A DNA stretch of 64,000 bases from positions 593,501 through 657,500 of the forward strand of contig NC_009910.1 of assembly GCF_000002415.2 (NCBI RefSeq), given 5' to 3'. Source of the DNA: Plasmodium vivax. Lineage: Eukaryota > Apicomplexa > Aconoidasida > Haemosporida > Plasmodiidae. Both the position numbers and the translations under genes were made by a program. The notes beneath the pieces are model-generated. The model was not told where the DNA came from, searched no databases, and saw only the letters and a program-made list of their open reading frames with translations. Positions 12,987 through 24,797 of the stretch are shown here, piece by piece (within the stretch, counting starts at the first letter, position 1; each line of letters starts with the position of its first letter).

Positions 12987-14182
12987 CCCTTTTTTTTTTT
13001 TTTTTCCATGTTTCGCCTTATTCACCAGCTGCACTTGCAATTTTGTCAAAACCATTTCGCTCGCGTTGTCTCCTCCGTGAGCATTTGCGTACACGTGAAC
13101 AGGTCACCCGCTGATCAGATCACGTGACTATTACGTGAACGTACCTGCGTCGCATATACCATTCGCGCAGTTCGCGGTCCAAACGAGCACTCGCCATTAT
13201 GTGAAGCGCTTTAAGTCGCGTTGGGTTTCACACCTCCCTCTCGCCCCACCCCAATTGTGACAAAAAAGAACTGAAGAATGAAAGTGGGCGAACATATGAA
13301 AAGATATCTCGCTCGCCCATCGGAAAAGTGCAGCATGAGAGTGCTCGCTGCCAACGAATGGTTAGCCAACCTTAGCGTGTTGAGCGATTTTCCAACCTCT
13401 TTGTGTTGAACGGTTTGTCCTTCCCTTCGTATTCATCACCCTGAGAGCTAGGCAGGCACCTACCGTGTGTGCTTCTTACCCGTGCCGCCTCCCCACGCGA
13501 ATTGGAAAATGCTCTCCTTTTACATATACTCGCCGTTCACAAGTTGAAGTGGAGCGAGCGAAGGGGGGGAAAGCTCAGCGTTTGTCGTGCGTATAACATA
13601 ACCTCTGCTCGTACGCCGCGGACACAGGGCGCTAAATGGACGAGCTGATATATGCCTCTGGTTGGCGTACACCAGAATGGCCAACCAATCACCTTCGCGA
13701 ATTCCCCTCGTGCGTGTAACACCCATGTGTTAAAAATGCACACACGCAGGGCTGCACAGATGAGGAAAAATGAACAGATCTGAACCAAAGCCGAGTTGTG
13801 TTTTCTTTTTTTTTTTGCTGCCCTCCCCGGTTATCATCGCTAAGTGGGGGAGAGGAGGCTAGTCCCTATCCTCTGTTACCCTTTCCCCTTTTTTTTTTTG
13901 CTCCAACGAAAGTACCCACCCAAAGGCGAAATTGATAGTTGCTGAATGGAGCTCTCCAATTAGGCGTACGCTTACCTGTACGTGTGTGCAAATCCGTTTG
14001 TCTATCCGTTTAAAGGGGTTCCCGAATTGTCATCGGCCGTAAGGGCAAAGGGGGGAATGCCAACAGTGGAGATAAGCACGTGGCATATTGCGCCTGGGGC
14101 ATTTCTCCAACGAAGCGTCAGTACAGTAGCATCATGTAAACAGTTCATCGTGTTCGTTTTGCCTTACCAGCTGAGCAAAGGG

Positions 14183-14220
<38 letters not shown>

Positions 14221-15647
14221 ATCTTAGCTAGCTCTTTTAACCGCTTTACCTTATGAACCGTTCAGGCGAATTGCACACCAATACGTAGTTAAGGCGAATG
14301 CCCATTTAACGGTTTTGCTTTTACGGGCGAAGTGCTGCGCACGCGAGGAGTCACATACACACGTTGGGGTAGCTTCCCCCATGGAAGGAACTTCGATTAA
14401 AGTGAAAGTAGCTAAGATAAGGTTACAAATCTTGTTCATTCTCTTCCTCCTGGATGAAAGGCGCATTTGTCGAAAAAAAAAATAAATTAAATATACGAGC
14501 TCACATTGGTAGTGCCCTCCCCCCGCTCCCTTTGCGTATCTCATTTATGCATCATATGTATCCACGTTCGTATGTGGCTCATCCGTACAGCTTCCCCATT
14601 ATATCATTTTCACAAATGGCGAGTGCCCCCCATTTTCTAAAGCCGTAAATGGGTTGGTCACGTGGGGAAGTCTTTATACAAAGGGGACCCTCCGAATAAT
14701 CACACTTAGGAGTCCTACGTGGAGGGGGAAAACACCCCTTGTATAGTATGCCATACAGGTGGAAAAGTAAAATGCCCCTTTGGGGAGGAGGTGGGCGAAC
14801 TAAACAATGTAAGCAGTCCTAAACAATAAATGGGTGCCCTTTAAAAATGATGGGGGAGGAAATGTTCATTATCGTCCAATCGAGAGGAACTCTTTTTTTT
14901 TTCTTTTTTGAACTCCGTCCCATTCGGCTTTCATCTCAACCGTAATGAGCGTAAGGGCATAAAAATTAGTATGCGAGTTGACTCATTTCGCCCAGCCGTG
15001 GTATATTAAAGATTGGCCATTCTGCCACCTCCTCTGCAAATGCGTCTCTACTGCTAAAGCGAAACGTCACTAAATGGGGGAGAGTTCCCCCCCCTTTGGT
15101 TTAAAAAAACACTGCAGCGTTGAAAGAGATCACCGCGCCACTTAGCGAACGTAAAAATGGGACCACAATGTGGGGCGACAAAGATGGAAACGGCGAAGCG
15201 TGGCTGTCCCGGCGTGGTTGACCGTTTTGGTGCTCGTTCGAAATTTGCATTATTTAGGGAAAAAAAAAAAAAAAAAAAATACAAGAGATACGGGGCAATT
15301 CGAGTTCCCCCCTATGACGTCCTTTTTTTTTTTTTTTTTTTTTCCGCAATAATGTAAATTTTGCACAAACGCAAAATATTGTTCATCTTTTTTTTTAAAG
15401 ACTACCTTTGAAATATGTAACGCGGGGATCCTCATCTTGGGTTTTTTTCCCACGTCGTGCTTCTCAACTGTTTCGTTCGCTGGTTCATCAAATTGGCTTC
15501 GTAACTCTTGCCCGACCTGCAAAGGCCGATTAGCAGCGCCTTTGCAACCAGGTGACAGCAACAATTTGTTACTAACTGCATTGCAACCAGGTGATAGTGG
15601 CGATTTGTTGCTAACACCATTTCGAGGACGAAAAACGGCAGGGACAG

Positions 15648-16330
15648 ATGGTAAGCACGGCGAATCCGGCAGCGCAGAGCTCCCTACGCGTTGCCAGTTT
15701 GTTGGCCAACCGCCCCACCCTCATGCCATCCAACGTTCTCTCCTTTTGCAGGGGAAGTTCAAGAAAACGCAAAAGGTACGTAAGCTGAAGAGGATCATCA
15801 ACCCAAATGACAGCAGGCTTCAGCAGAACGGCCAAAAGGAAGTAAAAAAAAATATTAACAAAAATGACGAGAAGGTAAAACAAGTGACCCAGATAGATAG
15901 CAACTTATTTTTCAATTACAATGAAAATTTAACTCCACCATATAATATAATCCTTGACACGAACTTTATAAACTCCAGCATACAATATAAATTGGACATA
16001 ATAAAAGGCTGCTCAGAATTGCTGCTAGCCAAATGCAACATTTACGTGACAGACTGCGTTGTGGCGGAAATGGAAAAACTTGGCCAGCGATTTTCCCTGG
16101 CACTAAAAATACTAAAGGACCCGAGATACATCAGACTGACCTGCACGCATAAAGGGACCTATGCAGATGACTGCATTGTCAACCGGGTCACTGAAAGCCG
16201 CTGCTACATCGTTGCTACCAACGATAGGGACTTGAAAATCAGGTTAAGGAAAATCCCTGGCGTTCCCATTTTATATGCCAAAAATTTTAAGTACAGAATT
16301 GAGAGGCTGCCGGATAACATTATGATATGA
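15648..16330 (+). CDS. FCF1: FCF1-type PIN-domain protein, rRNA processing (SSU processome), 2 exons, 193 aa
   Basis: Exon 1 is only the start codon (15648-15650, followed by gtaagc). Exon 2 is 15752-16330, after a ttttgcag acceptor, beginning GKFKKTQK. The protein aligns along its whole length with FCF1/Utp24: a basic N-terminus, LTPPYNIILDTNFINSS (D70 of the PIN fold), DCVVAEMEKLGQ (E107), CTHKGTYADDC (D140/D141) and VATNDRDLKIRLRKIPGVP (D159). Four acidic residues of the PIN nuclease site are therefore present. The length, 193 aa, is close to the roughly 190-200 aa usual for the family. FCF1/Utp24 acts in the nucleolus in the early cleavages of pre-18S rRNA. Without the one-codon first exon there is no ATG before GKFKK, so the model depends on it. 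The neighbouring open frame upstream of 15752 is a read-through of the intron. Confidence 0.93.
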
Positions 16331-17364
16331 CGAGGGGAGGCTAACAGTTGGACTTTTTTTTCCCACTCTCATTTGGAGGGAACGCCTCCCCCTGTTCCCA
16401 AGCGCATATTAACGCTGTGCGTGGGGATGTCCCCCGCAATTCGCACGGATATATGTGCAGCACGCACGCATGTACGGATGGAGCATACGCGTGCGTATGA
16501 CTGCCCGACTTTTTTCGTCCACTCAAACAATTTTTAATATTCGTTTAATCCGTTACGTTCACCCCCCCTTTTTTACGTAAACAATTTAATTTGCCTCTTA
16601 AACAGTCAAACCGTTTGAAGTTACCATCTGTGCTTCATGCAGCAGCACGGTGATGTAGCCATTTTGTGGCAAATGTATCGCACCGTTTGGGAAACTCTCA
16701 CGTGGGGGGTGGAGAAAATCCCCGGAGTTTTTTTTTTTTTTGTGTCCACTTCGAACTATAGCATGTATCTTTTGAGTGGAAAAACAAAACCGATAGACGC
16801 GCTTAAAAATGGAGGAACTCCCAAATTTGCGTCATGCAGAGTGGAGGCACATAGTCCAATTTGTACAAGCGTCCAGCCTTGTGATACAATAATGTAGTGA
16901 GTCGCGTCAAATTGGCTTCTTCAATTTGACCATCACAGCTAGCTAAAAAAAAATATGACCGTTCAGACAAAAAAACTGCCGCGCAAGGCCTCTGCACGTG
17001 AAAAAAAAAAAAAAAAAAAAAAAAAAATTAACTGATTGACTGATTGGCTAATGGCTAGCTAGCCAATTGGCACAACTGCACACACGGACTTACCCTCCGC
17101 ACGAAAGAAACGAAAGGCCCCATCGGCATCATGCGACTCGTTGGGTATACTCCCTCGGGTGTTAAGGGGTGAAGCTGAAGGGAGCAAACCACCTCTCTCC
17201 ACCTTTTGCATCGTTCGTGTGGAGAGCTTATGCGGAGCTACTCATGTGGTCATATCTGAGCTTTATTTCGTGCACGTTTTCCTGAGAAGAAAAAAAAAAT
17301 TCGTTTCTTTTTTTGAAGTTACAAAAATTGGCGCATATTTTTATCTTTTCAGCTTTGTTGCAAT
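16331..17364. other. Intergenic region between convergent genes
   Basis: Between the ends of the FCF1 and dynactin-6-like genes. I see no coding exon. It contains an A run of about 27 bases near 17000-17026 and short T runs. Confidence 0.65.
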
Positions 17365-19894
17365 TCATTTGGTAAAGCTATCCCTTACGTTGACGAATGC
17401 TGGGGACATATCCTTTACAATGTTGCGATGCATGAGGGGTTGAAGGCTGCCATCTTTCTTTTTTTCCCCAAACAGGTTGGCCCGAATGTATGAACGACAG
17501 CCAACAGTGCCGTTGGATATGGAACCTGTGGGGAGGGGAAAATGACGTCCATGTAGCGCTGTGCACATATGTATAAACGTACGCCCCCCATCTTGGCATA
17601 TATATGTGTGTTAATTCACATATAAATCATAATCAGCAGTCCCGCTATCACCTCATATACACTCGCAAGGCCCACTTACACTTATAGTCAAAGTAATTAT
17701 GATCCCCTATGGTGGGGACATTTGCTATGAACGTCCCGGATCGAAATATGTTATAACTACCAATGTACATATCGGCATTTGCATAATTGATGATGGTTAT
17801 GTTATCCTCAAATAAGTTGTTGTGGCCGATGTAGATCTTCCCCTTCTGTGAGCTGATGTGGCAACCTGGAAATAAAATGTTGCCAGTGCCTACAGTAACG
17901 TTACTTCCTGGGGTGGCTAAGAGGTAGGACGGTTTCGTTGCGCTTTCCCTCACTACCTCATTGTTTGCATCGCCGTTTTGCTTTCTCCTTTTTTTTGGTG
18001 CTTCACGTTTGTGTGGACGTGTAAATGGGGGAAGTGGCTCCCCCTTAGTAGCACGCCCGTTCGTAGGGCCCCTATTAAAGCCGCTAACTACCCCCCTGTA
18101 GAAGCCGCTAACCACCCCCCTGTAAAAACCGCCAACTAGCGCGAGCTGCAAAATGTGCTCATCCACATGACGGCTGAAGGGCCGCCCTCTTTCTTCCCCC
18201 CAGTTGGTGTTCCTCACAAAGTAAGAAGAAATGACAAAGTCCCGGAAAAACTCAAAAAGGCGCTTTCTGTTCTTTTTATTATACACCAAATTTTCATTTT
18301 GACGTAAATTCTTTATGAGTGTTTTATTTTCGCTGTTTGTTAACTCTCTCCAGAATGTTTTCCTTTTATGTTTACTCATTTGGATAGTTACACACATTTT
18401 CCTATTTTTGTAAAATATTTTTTTCACTTTTTTTTTGGTGTTCCGTTTATGTCTGGCTAGCACTCTGTTGTGCGCCAGGGCAATCTTGGAGAAGCCGTTT
18501 TCTTCATTTGCTTCATTTGCTTCCTTTGCTTCCTTTTCGTCTATTGAGCATGTTGTGGGTATCGCTCCTCGGGCAGGCTCACCCCCCTCGACGTCGTTCT
18601 CTAAGCAGATCAGTGGCGAAATGGGACTTTCAATAGGCAATTGTCAATGTGGGGGTGAAACGGACGGGGAAGAAAAAATAACGGAAAAAGGGGAGATACA
18701 CTTTTTGTACCCCCCCAGTTGTTTATCCGCTTCGAAGGAATACTCCCACCAAATGTATGCGTGTGTAGGTTCGCACGGTTTTTCCACGTACGTCATGTGT
18801 ACGCATTCACGTGTGCGGGGTGAGTAGAAGTGACGTTAGTAGGTGTATTGATGTTGGCGGGGTGGGGTGCTGAGCCGCCAGAAGGGGCTCATTCCCCCGG
18901 AGCGCCCATTGCGCGCAATCACCCTTTGCAAGCTTTCACACAGCTGGTTTGTTCACTTGCGGATTTGTTTGCTCAGCTTACCCGGGTTGGTCATCTCTCT
19001 ACCAGTTTTGCCTGAGGGGGGATTCCTCCTCTGGAATGTTCCTCCCACTCTGCTCAGGGTATCTTTCCCCACGTTGCGCGCTTTCGTTTCTAACCGACCA
19101 ATGGTATTCAAATAAGAACACAAGGGGGAAGACTCTACGCTCATATGCGATTTGAACATCTTGTAGTTCCGTAGAAGGTGGAGGCGAGAAGACACCGTGG
19201 CGTCTTCCTCATCGGCAAATGGAGAATCATTGTTAGGTCTCGAGTACCCCTCTGCTTGGTGAGGCAAAGTCTGTGCCTCCTTGTTGGCCCTCGTTCCGCT
19301 TGGTATCGATTTGGGTTCTAAATGGGAATTTGAGTCCGCGCGAGAGGTCTGCAAGTTGGCGGGAGGTGTGGCCGTAGATGTGATGGACGATGTGGCGGGA
19401 GGTGTGGCAATAGATGTGATCAACGACGTTTTCTCCTATGTTACCCGCGACGTGGCGGCCAAATTGGCACCGCAAAAGAGCGAGGAGGAGTGCCCCCCAG
19501 ACTGGGCACTGGAAAGGCTGCACAAATCGGAGGAGCTTGTTTTCCTCCAGTTCGGGTTAAACTGCCTAAATGTGTTGCTACCCCCCCGAGGTGCCCCCCC
19601 TTCAGAAATTAGCTTTTTAAACCTGTACACGTATTCACTTAGCGAGCTTACCCGCTTGTACGGATTTAGCTGCTCACTCTTTATGGAGGTACACGAATCG
19701 TTTGTGGACGTTTTGGCTGAACCGAATGGTAAGAAGCTGTTCGATTGGTTTTCTACGCCGCTGGACGTGTGGGATATGCTAGAGGAGTGTGCTGATCCCC
19801 CCATGGGGGAGGGCCTTTCTTTTTTCCCCACCCCGCTGGTACTCAGGTTTAGGGAAAACAGCTTCACCAGCTTGTCGTTGCTCATTGTGTGCAT
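17365..19894 (-). CDS. Protein with C-terminal dynactin subunit 6-like left-handed beta-helix domain (4-exon model, about 632 aa)
   Basis: Proposed exons: 19445-19894, 18982-19348, 17680-18600 and 17365-17525, with GT-AG introns and matching phases (0, 1, 1). The last two exons are well supported. From about residue 495 they read as hexapeptide-repeat beta-helix: SNVTVGTGNILFPGCHISS, GKIYIGHNNLFEDNITIIN, MYIGSYNIFRSGTFIANV, TIGDHNYFDYKC, then SISNGTVGCRSYIRANL. The spacing and the IG-NN-FE-N turn pattern resemble dynactin p27 (DCTN6), a pointed-end subunit of the dynein activator. The first two exons are polar, Ser-rich and unrecognised. They are joined because the exon-3 frame has no ATG at its head, and the donor at 18981 (gtaagc) meets an acceptor at 18601 (cttag) in phase. 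The alternative is two genes: an upstream one ending at the TGA at 18953, and a shorter dynactin-6 protein starting at an internal ATG near 18403. The true start may also lie further upstream of 19894. Confidence 0.6.
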
Positions 19895-22052
19895 GCGTAG
19901 CGGGGGGGTGGTGGAAAAAGGGCAAACAGGTCTGGAGTGGGCAGCAGCTGCAGGGTAGCGGTAAGTTAGCGGCAAAGTAGTGGCAAATAACTTGCTGACC
20001 GGGCAAAGTAGCGCAAACAACCTGCTGACTTGCCAACCGGACGAATTACAAAAAAGACTTAGAAAACAAATCAAGGAGAATATTTAACGCTCATGTGATG
20101 ATTCCCATTTGGGCGTCAAGCTAAGGAGGCCTTTCGAGGGAATAAACTTTTGTCACACGGAGCACAGCGGTAGAACAAAAGAAAAAAAAAAAGAACTCGG
20201 GGGGTACTACACACACATGTGCACATTCAGAAGGAACGAATATGTTAATCAGAAAGGAGGAGCCAAAATTAATTGCATGGCAATGGGTGAACACTTAGAC
20301 AGGGGGAAGGTTCCATTAGGACGTTTTTCCTGCCACAAATATATAGGAACATTTTCATGGTAGGCGCAACTCTTTTATTGGTCTTTTTTCCCTTCCCACG
20401 TGTTCGACCCTTGGGTTGATGGAAACGAAACAAACGCGCGAAGGAAAAACTGCCTCCGCCCCGCCGCCAGTTTAAGATATACCCTCTTGATGTAGCATAT
20501 AAAATGCTAAAAAGCGGTTGGCACATTTTAGCAACCAGGGTTGGAAACCTTTTGGCATGAATTGGCTGCACATTTTTACGGCATCTGCACGGTTAGGAAG
20601 TGAACACCCCGTTGTGCGCAATTAGCGGGTTTTGTTCTTTTTTGCGTTTAAATCGGTTGAGCGGCTACTTTCACCTGAACGGTTCATGCATACTACACCC
20701 GCTTCTCATCCGTTTTGCCACTTTCACCTGAACGGTTCATACACACTACACCCGCTTCTCCTCCATCCCGCACACATTTGCCGCGCAAAATTGCGTCTTA
20801 CCTTTTGCCTTTTCCTTACTCTACTTAATAGGCTTATTCGACTTCTTTCCTTTTTTTTTTCGTAATTTTTCTTTTTAATTATTTATTCGTCCTTGTAAAG
20901 AAAATAAATTCTTATATATTGGATGAAAAAAAAAAAAAAAATTTAGAAAAACAGATTTTTCATTAAATGAATATGTTAAGTGCTTTGTATGTAAAAAAAA
21001 AAAAAAAAAAAAGGGGGGAAATAAAAGTGGAATAAATAAAAATATAATGGGTAAAATGGGATATAAAAAATATACTGGATATAATGTGGTGGAAAAATGT
21101 GGGTGGGTAAAATAACATTATAATTGAAAGTTAACAGGGGAAGGGCGTGTAGGCGATGGAAATTTTTTTGGGTTTAAAATTTCGCTTCTCATTGGTTCGT
21201 TATCTCTGGTATGTGTTGCACACGGGTGTAGTGGTACACCAATGTGCGCGTGTGCGTGCATAAATACCCATACGATTGCTCACGTGCCTTGGCATGTGTG
21301 CTCATATGTATGCACGTTGCGTACGCGGCAGGCAGGCGTCGGCCTGCACACGCGTCTGCATGCGAGTCGCATACACTTCAGCACACACGACTGCATACCA
21401 GCCGCATACACCTCAGCACACATGACTGCGTACCAGCCGCATGAGCACCTCCCGGCGCCGCCGCGCGCCCACACACACATCCACGTACACTTAAACATAC
21501 ACTTAAACATAAACATGAGCATAAGCATGAGCATAAGCATGAGCATAAGCATGAACACACGCACAGGCATCAGAGCACAGCGCGAACGCATATGAACAAG
21601 GCACGCACAAGCACATGCACACGTGTAGGTACACGCGGAGATGCACAGGTGCTCACTTATCCATACGCATCCGCACGTGCGCACACGATATATTGTTTAC
21701 ACCATCTTGCCACGCAGGTTTTACGTCCTTGAAATGAGTGCTTGGTCACTCGGGTGAGGGGAAAATATATGCACGTGCGTGTGGACACGGGCGTGTACGC
21801 TAGCGCAGTAGCGCGGGTGTGTGTATGTGTGCATGAGCATGTACATGTGCATGTTCGTACATCGCGCCTTCACTTTTGCAATCGCTTTCTTTCACTTTTG
21901 CATTCGCTTTCTTCCGCTTTGCTTTCACTTTGCATTCCCATGCGCGCCTCTGGACTCCTGCTTCCTGCGAATTGCGCACTTCCCACGCGCACACACAAAC
22001 ACGCAAACACACACACGCACGCACGCGCTCCTCAAACGGGATGCCCAGCCAT
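19895..22052. other. Intergenic region, dynactin-6-like gene to 14-3-3 gene
   Basis: Two minus-strand genes flank it. No supported coding exon. It contains A runs at 20925-20941 and 20993-21012, two copies of a roughly 38-base unit (cgcatacacctcagcacacatgactgc type, 21365-21445), a gagcataagcat 12-bp array (21510-21560), and a CA-rich tract at 21985-22030. Confidence 0.65.
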
Positions 22053-23641
22053 TTACTCGAGGCCTTCATCCTTCGATTTTTCTGCGGGGAAAAAAAAGTA
22101 GCAAAATGGTACAATGGTAAAACGGCAAATGGTAAAACGGCGAATGGTAAAACGGCAAATGGTAAAACGGCGAATGGTAAAACGGCGAATGGTAAAACGG
22201 CGAATGGTAAAACGGCGAATGGTAAAACGGCAAATGGTAAAACGGCGAATGGTAAAACGGCAAATGGTAAAACGGCGAATGGTAAAACGGCGAATGGTAA
22301 AACGGCGAATGGTAAAACGACGAATGGTAAAACGGCCTAACGGCCTTTAGGCTCCCCCTCCGCGCGTACCTTCCGTCTGGTCTCCCTGCAAATCCGACGT
22401 CCACAAGGTCAAGTTGTCCCGCAGCAGCTGCATAATCAGCGTGGAGTCCTTGTACGAGTCCTCGCTCACGTTGTCAAACTCGGTGATGGCATCGTCGAAG
22501 GCACGCTTGGCCATTTCACATGCCTGGTGGGGTTGGTTTAAAATCTCATAAAAGAAAACTGAGTAATTTAAAGCAAGTCCTAAACGTATGGGGTGCGTCG
22601 ATGGAAGTTCATTTTCTGCAATGTCTGTTGCCTTCTGGTAAGCCTCCTGTGCAAAGTTAGATGCTTCCTTCTTTCCTTCATCGCAAGAGAACTCACTAAT
22701 GTATCTGTAGTAATCTCCCTTCATTTTGTAGTAAAACACTTTGCTTTCGCTTTCGGACGTATTGGGTATTAGCTTCTTCGTGAGGAGGTTCAGGATGTCC
22801 TGGCATATGTTATTTAGCTCCTCTTCCACTTTCTTCCTGTACGTGGCCGCGATGTTCTTGTTGTGCACGTTCGCCTTGCTCATTTCTTTTTGCTCAACGC
22901 TGGAAATTATTCTCCACGAGGCTCTTCTCGCGCCGACGGCGTTTTTGTACGCAACGGACTGTAGGGGGGGGGGGGGGGAGGGCATCACACATGAGCGGCA
23001 TACACACTGGGCGAGCTGCGCACTAGATGGGATGTACACCACGCGGACATGCAAAACCGTTGGGGAACGGAATGCGACGAAATCTCCAGCGGAATGCCTC
23101 CCCTCTGACGTACCAGCAGGTTCCTCTCCTCGACGGTCAACTCGTCCTTGTCGTTGTTCACGCACTGCTCAACTAGGGTTCTCATCGCGTCGGCCATTTC
23201 TGCGGGGGGGAGGAATGGGCGGATGGGCAGATATACGGATGTGCGAACGGGTAGATGATTGGATGGACGCAACTTCGCACCACACACACTGCTCTTCTGT
23301 GCCACACCTCCGCGAGTACCACTTGCGCCTTCGCTCAGTCCGCACATGCTTCGCACATTTGTCGTTACACATGGGGGGAGAGGCGACTCACAGAGCAGTT
23401 ACACAATTTTGACATGCACACTTGGGCGGGGAGAAGGAGGCACAAATGCAGTCGCGCCTTCTGGGCACACGCCGTCGTGAGGCAGCTCGTGCTGGGAAGG
23501 ACGTTCCTCCATCGTCTTCACCGCAAACCGCGGCGCGAGTCACACTGCGCACTCACCGTCATATCTCTCCGCCTGCTCGGCCAACTTGGACCGGTAGGTA
23601 CAGTCGGACCTCAGCTGCTTTAAATCTTCGGATGTTGCCAT
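22053..23641 (-). CDS. 14-3-3I: 14-3-3 protein, 4 exons, 262 aa
   Basis: Exons: 23557-23641, 23114-23199, 22370-22958 and 22053-22081, in matching phases (1, 0, 1), giving 262 aa. The sequence is a full 14-3-3: N-terminal dimer helices (MATSEDLKQLRSDCTYRSKL), NLLSVAYKNAVGARRASWR with the binding-groove Lys and Arg, FYYKMKGDYYRYISEF (groove Arg-Tyr pair), LGLALNYSVFFYEILN (signature 2 region) and LRDNLTLWTSDLQGD. The last exon adds only the acidic tail EEKSKDEGLE. 14-3-3 dimers bind phospho-Ser/Thr motifs in client proteins and are hubs of kinase signalling in the parasite cytosol. The third intron (22082-22369) is mostly a 15-bp tandem repeat. The first ATG gives the family's normal N-terminus. 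Confidence 0.97.
22114..22338. repeat. 15-bp tandem repeat filling 14-3-3 intron 3
   Basis: Fifteen nearly identical copies of aatggtaaaacggcg (g/a variation at one site) occupy most of the last intron. Because 15 is a multiple of three, both strands appear open here, but splicing to the short last exon removes it. Confidence 0.9.
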
Positions 23642-24344
23642 GGTTTCCTCAAAACAGGGGTTCCGCGAAGGTTTGTTCGCCGGGGGGAAAGCTTACGTCC
23701 GCTTACGTGAAATATGTGCACACGCGATTGTGTTCACTTCTTATGCCAGTTGGCCAAGTGTGGAAAAACGAGGCAAAGCGAGCGGTGAAAAGCGCGTCAA
23801 CGAAGGTTCCACGTCGATGTACGTATGAAAAGGAGTAATATTTATATAGCAGCAGCGAACGTTTGCTTGCGTTTTGTATTTATGCCTTCTCTTGGGAGTT
23901 TCCCTCTTTGTACATGAAATGTTCGTTCGTTTTTTCGTTTGTTTTTTTTTTTTTTTTTTTAAGTCCCTTCGCAAGCGTGAAAAATTGCAGATAAACAGAG
24001 AAAGTAGTTTTTTTCGTTTTTAACTTTATTTCTCAATCAAGTCTGCATGAAAAAAAAAAAAAAAAAAACACATGGCATATGATATATGACATATCACATA
24101 AAATGGGCGCAAGGTGAATTTATTGCAAAAGCGTAAAGGTAAAAAAAAAAAAAAATTTGTGAGCGATGAGATAATATATATGTACGATATGTACATGTAC
24201 ATATTTTTGGAAAAAGGAAGGGGGGGAAAAAAAAAAAAAAAAATAAATCATCACGAGAGGGGGCTTAACGAAAATAAAAAAGTGAGCGCGAAGTACGCGT
24301 ACGTTTGTGTGCTTGCAGTATGCATGTACGGACGGACGGTGGAT

Positions 24345-24430
24345 GGAAGGATGGATGGATGGATGGATGGATGGATGGATGATGATGGATGGATGATGAT
24401 GGATGGATGATGATGCTGAATGGATGGATG
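24345..24430 (+). repeat. GGAT tetranucleotide / gatgatggatg array
   Basis: Pure ggat repeats that pass into three copies of ggatggatgatgat. Confidence 0.85.
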
Positions 24431-24698
24431 GTATGTACATGGGGAGGCTGCACAGAAAAGTACCAATGCGCATATGCCATACGTACATGTGCATAAGCTG
24501 GCCACGCATATATATAAACGCATACATAACGCATATATAATGAATATACACGTATATATAATGATATGTACGTATTTATGTGCACGCGGCGCTTGCTGCG
24601 CGACCTGTGGGGCAAAAGGGTGAACGGTGATGGTGATGACGATCACGATGGCGCAAGTGGAGGAGCATGACATGTACGCCTAAGGGTGAGCACAAAAA

Positions 24699-24797
24699 TG
24701 GGTACTTTTCGTGTACGTTTCGTGTACCTTTTGTGTACATTTCGCGCACTTTTCGCGTACTTTTCATGTACTTTTTGTGTACCCTTCGTGTACGCAA
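24699..24797 (+). repeat. 12-bp repeat gtgtacttttcg type
   Basis: About eight units of a 12-base motif (cgtgtacgtttc, tgtgtacatttc, cgcgtacttttc) spaced exactly 12 bases apart. Confidence 0.75.

Larger units (their letters stand above)
9676..15647. other. Long intergenic region between divergent genes (about 6 kb)
   Basis: It separates the divergent A20/AN1 and FCF1 genes and must hold both promoters. No ORF here has coding-like codon use. Contents include many homopolymer runs of 15-40 bases, AT dinucleotide tracts (12005-12085), gtacgtac-type repeats (11430-11900), a 12-bp repeat (11210-11320), a ctccca/ctcccg hexamer array (about 12940-12985), and a compact hairpin pair at 10268-10320 that may be a structured RNA. 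An A run of about 40 bases lies at 14181-14219. Confidence 0.6.

Noticed and set aside
21242..21595. 117-codon ORF in the intergenic region before 14-3-3's 3' end
   Set aside because: It is composed of CA-rich and 12-bp repeats; the codon pattern follows the repeats, not a gene.
22114..22338. Regular repeats that might be mistaken for a CRISPR array (also 26688-26788 and 27764-27918)
   Set aside because: Units are directly adjacent with no unique spacers, and the organism is a eukaryote.
22066..22404. Open frames of about 112-154 codons on both strands across the 14-3-3 intron
   Set aside because: They are translations of a 15-bp tandem repeat. The 14-3-3 exons on either side join exactly without it.
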